Positions 48,100 through 57,780 of a stretch of 64,000 nt of DNA are shown here, piece after piece. How positions within the stretch are numbered: the first letter of the stretch is position 1; each line of letters opens with the position of its first letter. Location of the stretch: positions 18,848,001 to 18,912,000 of the forward strand of contig OX485804.1 of the NCBI GenBank assembly GCA_950295325.1, written 5' to 3'. Position numbers and translations under genes: made by a program. The DNA is from Polytrichum commune. Taxonomy: Eukaryota > Streptophyta > Polytrichopsida > Polytrichales > Polytrichaceae. The notes below the pieces were generated by a model. That model was not told where the DNA came from. It worked only from the letters and a program-made list of their open reading frames with translations, and made no database searches.

Positions 48100-48480
48100 G
48101 GAGGAAACGTTTGGTCGACTACAAAATGGTAATCATTTGCTCCTTAGTACAGTCGATTTATTGCAATCAATTTCTTGTCAATAGTCTACTTAGTGTAGTG
48201 AACTAATTTAGCAATTGATTTAGTAACCAATAGTCGTCTTAGCGGTTGACTATTATTTAGTAGTTGTCCCAAGTAGTTGGCTATTGGTTTGCAAACAATC
48301 TAACTTAGTTTGTCAACTGATCAGTGCAGTCAATAGGATAGTCGATTGTCATGTCCACTTCCAAGAGCAATTGATATAAAAACCAACTATCATGTTGATT
48401 TATGGGAGCAATTGATATGAAATTTGACTGCCATGTTGAGTGCTAGTTGCAGTCAATATAGTAGTCGATTGCGATATCAA
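48100..48480. repeat. GTCGA(C/T)T-rich degenerate repeat, copy 2
   Basis: TCGACTA, AGTCGATT, TAGTCGTCT and similar variants recur through about 380 bp without a fixed period. It is the longest of three such stretches. Confidence 0.5.
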
Positions 48481-48484
48481 CTAC

Positions 48485-48660
48485 AAGAGATAGCGTTAAA
48501 AATCATCTCCAAACTCTCATGCCAAGCCCGTGGTTGTTAATTTTAAAAGTAAAGTAAGGCATTCATTAGGTTGAATGATATTTTGTGTGAAATTTGCACT
48601 CATATCAATATAAACAAGAAGGTTATTGTTTATGCCAAAATACCATGGGTATTGGATACT
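48485..48660. repeat. Dispersed repeat, copy 1 (inverted partner at 58120-58280)
   Basis: AAAATCATCTCCAAACTCTC, ATGCCAAGC, GTAAAGTAAGGCATTC and ATGCCAAAATACCA appear here and, as complements in reverse order, at 58120-58280. The two copies are diverged. Confidence 0.6.
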
Positions 48661-48939
48661 AGTGGGTGTATCTCCAAATATTTTGCCAACCTTACCACTC
48701 ACATGTTAGCACTCCCCCCCCCCCTCCTTTTAATGAATATTTGCAATCAATGTGTGATGCAACTAAGCTAACACTCCAATTGATCCCAAGTTTTGGTCAA
48801 TTATTGGGCAGCAATCAACTGCCCATGTTGGTTGCAGGGCAAAAGTCAATCAAGGCCATTGACTAATGCCCAACAATCGCCCATGCAATCAACCGCTAAA
48901 CCCTAACTCCCAATGTTCACACACATATAAAATCATGTG

Positions 48940-49230
48940 TCATGTCCACAAGGAGACCACCCCCCCTCCAAATGATTTTAAGGACCTTGTATGCCTCACA
49001 TACACTATCCAAATCCTCTGTAGTTTGGTCAATCCATAGGTTTGTTATGGTTGGGAGTGGAGTGACAAGGGCGGCAAGTATGTTTTTTTTTTTAAGTTTG
49101 TATTACAATCCCCAACACGTGTGGGGCTTAACGGATGAAGTGCATGAGTTTACACTTGAAGAGGCTGCAAAGAACACTTGAAATGAGGATGATTTGCGCA
49201 ATGTGTTATGACCAACTCAAGCATTCTATT
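48940..49230 (+). pseudogene. Possible hAT transposase scrap
   Basis: A short plus-strand piece reads SLYYNPQHVWGLTDEVHEF and LEEAAKN (about 49093-49180). It recalls the C-terminal region of plant hAT transposases where an A.YLNP-type motif precedes a helix. The match is weak, and a T run and stops break the frame. Confidence 0.2.
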
Positions 49231-49484
49231 AGGTCCGACTACCAAGGAGAATGATTGATTGTCTCTAGCATGGTTACTTGGACCCCCAAGAGAGATCAAT
49301 AGGCCACATCGGTAACCTGTGAAAACTAATTACATTTTTGGTCAACTGCAACTTGCATCCGATTTCTAAAGAAAAAAATTCAAAATCCCAAAACCTTTCC
49401 AAATATATCTAGATCGTTAAGTCTTGTTAAATGAAAGATCTAATGGTCCAATTTTTCAAATTTCTTTCCTTTTCTAGAAGTCAA

Positions 49485-49700
49485 CTACTCTAGGTCGATT
49501 GCAATAGTCAAATTTGAGCAGTCACTACTCTAGTCGATTGTTGTAGTTGACCACAACACTTGATTGCTAAACCAACAATCATGAAATTCCAATTTAAAAA
49601 ATATGAACCATCATATCTTGTAGCCAACAATATGTAATGGTCTAGAAGTTATTTGGATTTTTTTTCCTTTTGTAGTCGACTACTATGTTGACTGCAAAGT
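49485..49700. repeat. GTCGA(C/T)T-rich degenerate repeat, copy 3
   Basis: GTCAACTACTCTAGGTCGAT, CTAGTCGATTG and TAGTCGACTACTATGT recur. It belongs with the stretches at 44620 and 48100. Confidence 0.45.
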
Positions 49701-50464
49701 AGGAATATTTAATGTAGGTTCAATTTAATGTGATAAATTCCTTCACTACATATTAAAAATATAATTGATGAAAATAAAAATCCTTTGTTACATATAAAAT
49801 CCACCTTCACTTTCCAAAGAAAAAAATATTGAACATTTTTTCATATATGGGATGTAACTCAATAATTGCATCAAACAAATAAAGACAAGAGCACAATAAC
49901 TTAGCCACAATCTAGAGAACAAACTCAAGGGAGCCGACGAGCACTCCAAGAACCTTCAGTTTGGAGAAACTTGAAACCCAACTGCAAACCCTAACAAGAA
50001 CGGATAGGGTAGTCAATGGGCACTACTATCATATGACAATATTGCATGAAAATGCAAATTGGATGAAATCAACACATTGGCTGTGAACTTTTTTCTCTAA
50101 ACCTTTGAACCCCCTTTTATGCATCTACCTTTACTCCAAAGAATCTCATTAGCCTTTTCATATGTACACACCAGAGAAAACTAATACCTCTCCCTTATGT
50201 ATACTACGTATGCTAATGCCTCAAATAATACGCCATTCTACACTTATGTTAGTTCGTACATGGTATGAAGAGTCCACCCTTGGGTGGTGCTCTCGTTTTA
50301 AAGGACAACTTTAATTTGTATGAAAAGTGTGATCCAATTTACATAACATTACAAAGCCTACATCATTAGGTCCATGTCTAAAGGGAGAGTGGCTTAGGTA
50401 GGGTGAGATACTTGCCAAGAATATTGGTCCTTGATGCCCGACACTGCGTATATAGTGTTGACAC
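49701..50464. other. Intergenic stretch with dispersed-repeat fragment
   Basis: Parts (about 49790-49870 and 50040-50160) resemble 61480-61560 and 61590-61690 in the same order (CTTTCACTTTCCAA, ATTGAACATTTTT, ATCTACCTTTA). No gene was seen. Confidence 0.4.
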
Positions 50465-50773
50465 TACACTAAATAGTTCTATTATTGTGGGGCACAATAA
50501 TTTTCCAACCCACATTAAATATCTAGTAGAAAATTAGTGTGAGCCACATTAATTGTTTATCTAGAAATCAATGTAGGCGATTATTTAATTATGTGCTATT
50601 TTTGACCTATAACCGATATTCAATGTGTTAGTCAAATGTCTTCTTGAAGATTTAGGGGAAGACCCGGGGTCTTGGACCAACGTTAATTCCACCTTGACTG
50701 GAAAATTACTATGGCCCATACTAATTATTTCCACTCTAAATTTCCATCCACACTAATAAAACTATTTAGTGTA
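50465..50773. mobile_element. 309-bp inverted-repeat element (family G)
   Basis: The left end TACACTAAATAGTTCTATTA and the right end TAATAAAACTATTTAGTGTA are inverted repeats of about 28 bp. A partial, inverted relative lies at 51668-51800. Confidence 0.7.
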
Positions 50774-52258
50774 CTTTCATGGTGACCAACCATGGGTCAG
50801 GACACTACATACATGTCGCTCACAAATTTCCTCAGTGGCCGATAACTACAAAAATCCTTAGTAATTAATGCTAAGTCATGAGCTTCCTACATGTCAATTT
50901 AGTGTGGCAAAGTGAACAATGCTCTAAGGTAGAACTACCTTAACCCGTTAACCACCCTCTAGCCGTGCACTAGACCACCGTCATAATGGTGAAGTGCCAT
51001 TTTTAAAACCGTTCATGGCTCGGCGGCAACTTCAATGTGCGTACACTTAGTATAGCCAATGGGAGTCAAGTGTTAATGTACTCATGAGGTAACCGATTTA
51101 GGCGATGTTCTGTATGGAAATGCGGATTACCGTATTCGGTGTAGGGAGAATCTAGTGAACGAGTAGGGGGTTGGACAACTTTCCACCTTGAAAAATTGTA
51201 GCATTTTTTGTATAGGGCAGAAAAATATGAAGCAACTTGCATTCTTCATGAATCCTTCTCGTTTATTGTGGAAAATTATCTCATGATTGTCAGACCAGAT
51301 CTTCAATGCGAATCACCTTATTTTCACGGGTTATGGTATTTCTACCTTAATTTTGTAAGGCAATGTGCTCAAATAGTGTTCATTTCCTAAAGGAACCCCA
51401 ACATTAAAAAGGACTTAACGCCCAAAATATTCCTCACCACATAGTCCATGGGCCTACTTCTGCTTAGTAATGTCATGGAGATGGACTCCTCTCCATAACT
51501 TTACTTCAAGTGTTACCTTATTTTCTTCACTTCACTGCAATATATGAGGCTAGTACCATGCATTTGGTACACTTATAAAAACTTATGTGCAGTGTTGTCA
51601 TAGAAACTTTGTACTCTGCAAATTGACCCACCAACTGTTGACCCTAGGGGCCTAACTAGAAATCACTTCACTAAATAGACCTATTAGTGTGGGTGGCAAA
51701 TTAGCATATAAATAATTAGCGTGGGCCACACTAATTTTCTAGGCTAGGTGGAATTAACGTGGGTCCAAGACCTCAGGTCCTTCCCTAAGTCTTCATTAAG
51801 ACTTCCCTTGGGGAGATCACACGCTACGTACTTTTGTAAACCTCGTGTAGTCGGGAGTAGACTAAAGATGAGCTATTTAGCTAAATTTCTTGAATAATTG
51901 CACCTCAATATAGGAGCTAAAAATGGTACTTTGAGGTGCGTGTTTCTCAAGACTCTATGTGTAAATATGATTTACATGATTAACTTAATTTATAAACTCT
52001 AGTTTGTTTGTATACTGTACCATGTATCAAAATCTTGGAATTTTGACATAAATTGATGTTAATCATAACAAAAGGACAACAATACATTAATTATACATGC
52101 AAATAAAATTGAATGGTACAAAGTTGCAAAACTGTCTTGAAATTATCAAACACTAGCTTGAAACTCTTAGTGACCACCCTAAGCTTGCATACAAGACCAA
52201 ATCATCATTGAGTTAATGCTTCCAATTACTATTTGCTTGGCAACCCTCTGTGATGTTG

Positions 52259-52295
<37 letters not shown>

Positions 52296-53107
52296 AACAA
52301 GAAGTCCCCTCGCAACCCCTCAAACCCTAATAAGTATGCCAAGCTCTAACTTCTACATCCCCTTGTCAGTTGCCTAAATAAGAAAATATCATATAGTTTT
52401 TTTTCATAAGTTACTATAAACCATGAGAACGAAATATAAAGGGGGGGGGGTTTGAACCTCATCAGTCACTTGATGTCAAATTTGTTACAAGGATACTTTC
52501 ACTTGAAGCCAACTAATTCAACCTTCAATGTACCCAAGGTTCATCCATAGCCAACATCTAACTTCAAGGATTTCTAATCAAGTAAAGCAATTTCTCATCC
52601 ACTCCAAAAACATTCATTGAACCTCACATAGATTCTTCGTTCCTCCAAAGACTACAAACCCTACTGTATTTATAAAATGTGGACACTACCCAAACTTTTC
52701 ACTTACCCTATCTTTAAAAACAATATTGTACATGCCATCTTATCCAAGCCATAGTGATTCCGAAATTTGTATAAATTCTTGCTCTATAGAATTATTGTGG
52801 CCCACGGTAACATGACTATTTAGTGTGGCTCAATATGTAGCTTAAAATCACGGGGCCAATTCAAGGTATTCTAAAAAATAAGATGAGGAAACTACGCCTC
52901 CTGTAGGTTGTTTGAGAGGAGGAAGTTAGGCATTAACGCCATGCTTTGACTGTACCCAATTTGTTCCAACTTATGTAAACCGAAAATGTACCCAAAATGG
53001 TCAAGGTCCAAGTACACTAGTTTGTTAGAGGGGGGGATCTTTAGCTCACCCAATCTCATGTGTTAAATTTTACTCTAGCTATGGGTTGGTAATCTATGAG
53101 ATTGAGG
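50774..53107. other. Intergenic region with repeat fragments
   Basis: It contains a family G fragment at 51668-51800 (CACTAAATAGACCTATTAGT, then GTGGAATTAACGTGGGTCCA), a CT microsatellite at 52262-52292 and a G10 run at 52441-52450. No gene was seen. Confidence 0.5.
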
Positions 53108-53480
53108 GTGTGTTCCCATGTAGGCCGCTTGCCCACCACATTCTAGTGTGAATGAGGACAAGCTCGCCCAAATGTAGAGGGGAACTTGGTGGGGTAGGGT
53201 TCGTATATATGGGTCAGCTAGCTACTAACCAACTCCTCTGGATTACCAAGGATGGAGTTCTAGACCAACATTGGTACTTTTGAGTATGTAACCAACACTC
53301 ATAAGTTGAAGATTCTTTAGTGGGCGTATGGAAGTCTAGCGGCCTGTGCCCCTAGCCCTCCACGTTCTAGGGGACCAACATAGTGTGGTTGGATGGCGGC
53401 TTGTGCTTAACTACATGCAAACACCTCTGACTCGTTGTTATCTAGAATCAGGTGGGCAAGCGGCCTAAATGGGTAGAAAT
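53108..53480. mobile_element. 373-bp inverted-repeat element (family F, larger form)
   Basis: TAGGCCGCTTGCCCACCACA on the left and TCAGGTGGGCAAGCGGCCTA on the right are inverted repeats. They resemble the arms of the 36786-36906 element (GGCCGCTCGCCCACCAGATT when inverted). The exact ends are not fixed. Confidence 0.6.
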
Positions 53481-54049
53481 TTAGCATTGCCCACTATCCG
53501 TCTTTGTTAAACATCCTTTATGTGTACACTATTGTGCCATGTAAGGTATATATGTCTATGTGGTTACTCTTTGTAATTGGACACATGTCTATGCGTTGGG
53601 GGGGGGGGGGATGGTCCCACTCCATTGTACATATATGAACCATATGATGTACATGGGTATTGGGATTGTCAAGTGATGTGCATATTCATAGGATATTTTA
53701 CATATTTGATGGATATTTTTAAGTATACCTAGTGCATTTTCACAATGATTTTCCCAATACCCTAATTTTTTGAAGACAATATTAATTTTACTTTGAAGTA
53801 TTCAATAGGGTCCTATCTTTTTATTGCATGTTGTTTCTAACGGAACACCAATGACCCCCTAGTGACACTTATGTATGAGTGGTATATGGCAAGGCTGGAA
53901 GTTAGGAATGGATATGCAAAAGACACATGCTATGATGATATTGGAGTATTCGCTCAACTTATATCAACCATTTTAGGTCTAATTGTGAACGCAATTGGGA
54001 GGGCCTTTGTGATTACTTAAAGAATACAAGAATCTCCATTTCAACCTCC
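53481..54049. other. Intergenic stretch
   Basis: It contains a G13 run at 53598-53610. No gene was seen. Confidence 0.45.
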
Positions 54050-54470
54050 TAGAACTTTTGCATCATAGCTTTGATTCTAACACTTCAAATAAAAAACATG
54101 TGTGAGGTATATTGCTAATTGGATTTTGAGTAAATCCCCCATTTTATCCAACAATCAAAGTTGTCTATGGAGTTGGAAATGCTCACAATAGGGCCACCAC
54201 CCACACATTGTAGCACCCAATTATGGGTGTTTGATTTAGAAGAGTAACCACACGAGACCCACATACCCATAACTTTTGCATCTCAACTTTGATTCTAAAA
54301 CTTGGAATGACAAATTGCTTGGGTTGCAACCATTAATCGGATGCAAAGGAGATCCCATTCAATCCAACAATCACAACAAAGCCCCACACCTTCCCATTTA
54401 ATTGTAAATGTTCGATTTAGAAGAGAGTGACCACATGAGGCCCACCCACCTAGAAAGAGATAGGAAACTA
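54050..54470. repeat. Two-unit tandem repeat, period about 219 bp
   Basis: AACTTTTGCATC, CTTTGATTCTAA, CCAACAATCA and GATTTAGAAGAG occur in the same order from about 54050 and from about 54270. A related GATTCAGAAGAGTGACTACA stretch is near 24030. Confidence 0.6.
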
Positions 54471-54660
54471 TCGCATACAATCGTACATCTCATCCAACCA
54501 AACATAGGGACTTGACCCCGTAAAGGTTTGTGGCCGTGTCATCTCAAATGACTTGCACTAAGACTACATCGGAGTTTTTAAAACTATTTGTGGACTTGTC
54601 AATCAACTAAAAAGGTAACCTTCGAACTGCATACTACTCAATGAGCAAGGAGAACTAACC

Positions 54661-54858
54661 GCTAGTTACAGATGAATTGGTTGAGTTAGAGTAATAACTG
54701 GTTGAAATTCAAGACTTTAGAAAAATTACCGATCATCTTAGATGGACCAATAGAATACATCTCAAAATCAATATGAAAAATTTGAGGGATCATAACACAT
54801 AGCCGGTTGGACTTTGGGAACACCTGGATTTTGACCACTTATGCCCAAAATCCTCCCC
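54661..54858 (+). repeat. CCGGTT-type dispersed repeat, copy 1
   Basis: GTTACAGATGAATTGGTTGA, CTGGTTGAAATTCAAGAC, AAATTACCGATC and AGCCGGTTGGAC parallel the better-preserved copy at 55941-56163. Confidence 0.55.
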
Positions 54859-54868
54859 GGGCACTAAC

Positions 54869-55343
54869 GGCCACTTCACACACGAGCCAAGAGCCGTGAC
54901 CATGAAATTTCAAGAGCCCGAAAGAAAGTGTCCAAAGGTCATCCCAAGACACCTCCAAAACCACATAGTGTGGTCACGGATCCCCAAGTGTAGTGTGAAG
55001 TCATATGTGACCAGGCCCTCAATAATAAAATGCTATTTCAATGACTTCCTATTCACGCGGGTCCTCACGCATGATAGAATCGAATAAATCAACAGTTGTG
55101 AGCATCCAAAGTGCCATGGTCTCCCCGTTTTGTGTCAGGCCTACCTCCAAGAGGTGGGGTTTTTCAAAAACACAGTCCAAGTGACCATGAAACACGATCC
55201 ATTCGATGCCATGCAGGAATCCATGTATAGTCGTCACACCCATCGTGCATTCACATACTCCGTTGGCCCCTCACGCGTAGCGTGAAGCGAACTTGAATGC
55301 TTGAAGTACAACGGTCATGGGCTCTCAGCCACGTGTATGAAGT
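54869..55343. mobile_element. Near-complete copy of transposon family A
   Basis: It aligns with 3018-3522 from GGCCACTTCACACACGAGCC to the last 40 bp, with about 10-15% substitutions by eye and a short deletion. The right terminus is replaced by a TTC microsatellite (about 55343-55362). Confidence 0.8.
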
Positions 55344-55362
55344 TCTTCTTCTTCTTCTTCTT

Positions 55363-55940
55363 TGTTTTCGTTTTCGTTGTTGTTGTTGGACGAACGAGAG
55401 GTAGGTACACTCATACACAATAATCCCCTCTCACCTCACCTCACTTGGGTCGGCGGGGGCGAGAAGAGGGGTGACGGTGATGATGAGGAGGGTAAGAGGG
55501 GCTCGAGTTTAAGGAGTTACTGAAACCTGTCATTTAACCCACCCCACGGGTATGATAGAGAGTCCAGTCCACCTTCGCCTGCTGCCCACATTAAAGGCAG
55601 GCCAACGCGAGTCCTTTGGCGTGACATCCACTTTGCGATCAGTTACACAGAGATCAGTTACGAGGGGAGGACTCCCTCCAGCCATGACGAGCGCCGGGGA
55701 TCGGAGAAGTACCCCAGGGGCTATCATACTTTCCTCCTCTCTTTACTCTTTCTCTCTCTTTTCTCTCTCTTTACTCTTCACTTTTTACTTTACTCGTGGA
55801 ACTGCCCGAGGAGGAGGGATTTGGGCAAACCAACCCATACACTCGTTCCTTGTTGGATGCCTAAACCCTTGCCTCCAAGGTACCACTGTACAGATCGGTT
55901 CACCCCAGCCACGAGGAGGAGGAACTACCCTGTGATCGGG
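55363..55940. other. Intergenic stretch, locally GC-rich
   Basis: It contains CT-rich tracts at about 55736-55797 and an open frame 55552-55935 without a recognised domain. No supported gene. Confidence 0.4.
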
Positions 55941-56163
55941 GAGAACCGGCTGTTAGTTACAAATACACCGGTTGAGTTCGAGAAATAACCGGTTGAAGTT
56001 CATCAAGACTGCATGCGGCAAATTACCGATCGTTTTAGAGGAATCCATAGAAGAATATACCCCGATTTAACAAAGGAAAGCCGGAGGATGTCGTCAACAT
56101 GTAACCGGCTGGACATGCAAACAGTAGGATCTGAACCGGTTATGCATGCCCAAAAATCTCCCT
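55941..56163 (+). repeat. CCGGTT-type dispersed repeat, copy 2
   Basis: The motifs ACCGGCTG, CACCGGTTGAG, AACCGGTTGAAG, GAACCGGTTATG and TAACCGGCTGG cluster in 220 bp. The same sequence recurs at 54661-54858, and inverted at about 42490-42590 and 57640-57700. Confidence 0.6.
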
Positions 56164-56557
56164 GGTCACTGGAGCTCCCCCCCCTGCCTGCCTGTCGCCT
56201 CCTCTGTCAATGCGAGTGAGTGTTTCGTCCAGAGGGACTTGAATTCTAGGGAGCCAGCAGCCAGCACTCCAGAGTTCCCAGATGCTTCGCAAAAGCAAAG
56301 GGAATGGAATCCCTCTTGCTTTTGACAGTCAACAGGGAGAGTGGGAGTTACCACACACGAGTGTACCTGGGGCTTGTCCAACATAAAAGCCCTGCAGTAG
56401 TAGTAGTCGTCATAGGAGGAGTAGTATACATGCAGGCTTGGAAGTTACTGATTTTCTAGTTGGTTTAACACCGGCATCAACTTTAAAGACAGACCCACCC
56501 CCCCCCCCCCCCCCGGAACCAGTCTCTCCAAAAGTCATTCAAGATCGGTGTCTGGGG

Positions 56558-56687
56558 CAGAGTTCGGGAAGTTTTTGAAGCCTTATACCCTCCCCACACA
56601 TACTGGTGGCGGGGGGCAGTGAACGGACGAAGTCCGTTCGCCGCCACCAGCATGTGTGGGCCAGAGTTCGGGAAGTTTTTGAAGCCT
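56558..56687. repeat. Strong hairpin between 26-bp direct repeats
   Basis: Perfect 26-bp direct repeats (56558-56583 and 56662-56687, start CAGAGTTCGGGAAG) flank a stem of CCCACACATACTGGTGGCGG (56593-56612) with CCGCCACCAGCATGTGTGGG (56641-56660). The stem has one mismatch in 20. Its loop contains a second perfect stem, GAACGGAC (56621-56628) with GTCCGTTC (56632-56639). No coding potential. Confidence 0.9.
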
Positions 56688-57780
56688 CAGTGGCTAATTG
56701 CCGGTAGTTGCTACGAAGGGTCGGATTTTTCCCATTTTACATCGGCAAGAGCCGGTCTTTTGTAACATCAATCGGCCAATTGCCTATATTTTCATATTTT
56801 CATTGGCCAATATACGATTAAATGGAATTCATATCGGCACTAATTGTTTGAAAAATGTATAAAAAGTTATTAGAAATCATTTCTTAGTACAAAATCTTGA
56901 ATAAGTGAAAAGAAAGGCATGTTCAAAACTTTAAATTTGAAGAGTTAATATCGTTGGCAGGAATTGAACCTAGCAATGCCTTCACCGCTTGAAGGCCAAG
57001 GGTCCCTCAATTCTTCATAGAAGCAATTGGATTTGGTCATGGAAAGGTTGCATAATTCAAAAAGTTGAAGGTTTAGGGTACTTCCTCAAGTGCATCATCA
57101 AATGCCCCAGACAAATAGCGCTCTGGATGCTTCCGGTTGAAATCCAGTAACTCACAAGAAGAATCGGATACATTTCCGGGACATTTTCTAGTCCATCGGC
57201 TAATTGCCGGAGGATTGAAATTACAGTCAGATTGCCATCCGATGGTTGGAAATTTGGACCGGCCATGAGGGGAAATCCATCGGCTGATAATGAACTAGCC
57301 GTCAGATTTCCCCGAACATAGGTCTGGGGAGATTTGTGGGCACGATCGGTCAAGATCCTAAGTGTTTCCAAGTCCAACCCGTAACTTGTTGTGATCTTTC
57401 GGTTGTTCGTCATCGGTTTGAGGTATGTTCCATACATCCCTTTAAAGTGGTCGGTAAGTTTTCTTCAAATTTTTGTTTTGGGTTTTTTGTTGGAACACAT
57501 GAGGTGCCTGACCACCTGGTTAGTTTCTGTCGAGTAGAGAGACGATTTTGCAGTCGGGAATCGGACCGCCAACCACTCCATTCTGTTTGGGTATCTTTCC
57601 ACTATCATCCGGTAGTTTAGGGTCATCTCGGACCTGGTTTCCCTCAAGTCTTGAACTTCAACCGGTTGTTTCTCAAACTCCACCGGTTCATTTGTAGGGA
57701 TCGAGTGTTTATGTTGGATGGATGAGGTACGCTCGTATGCAATAACTCCTTGCCTCCAATCCACATGTAGTAGTAACCAT
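56688..57780. other. Intergenic stretch with unassigned frames
   Basis: It contains repeated GGCTAATTGCCGG words (about 56690 and 57207) and two minus-strand open frames (57057-57437, 126 codons; 57465-57764, 99 codons) with no recognised domain. A tRNA-like pair of boxes on the minus strand near 56955-57000 is too closely spaced for a tRNA. Confidence 0.4.
57640..57700 (-). repeat. CCGGTT-type dispersed repeat, short inverted copy
   Basis: CAAGTCTTGAACTTCAACCG, then GTTGTTTCTCAAACTCCACC, is the complement of the middle of the 55941-56163 copy. Confidence 0.55.

Noticed and set aside
56950-57005. tRNA-like boxes on the minus strand (TGGCCTTCAAGCGGTGAAGGC and GGTTCAATTCC)
   Set aside because: The boxes are only about 8 bp apart and no acceptor stem or anticodon arm can be formed. 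A SINE is possible, but no second copy was seen.
57057-57764. Two minus-strand frames (126 and 99 codons)
   Set aside because: No recognised domain, and the area is made of repeated GGCTAATTGCCGG and CCGGTT-type words, so openness may be by chance.
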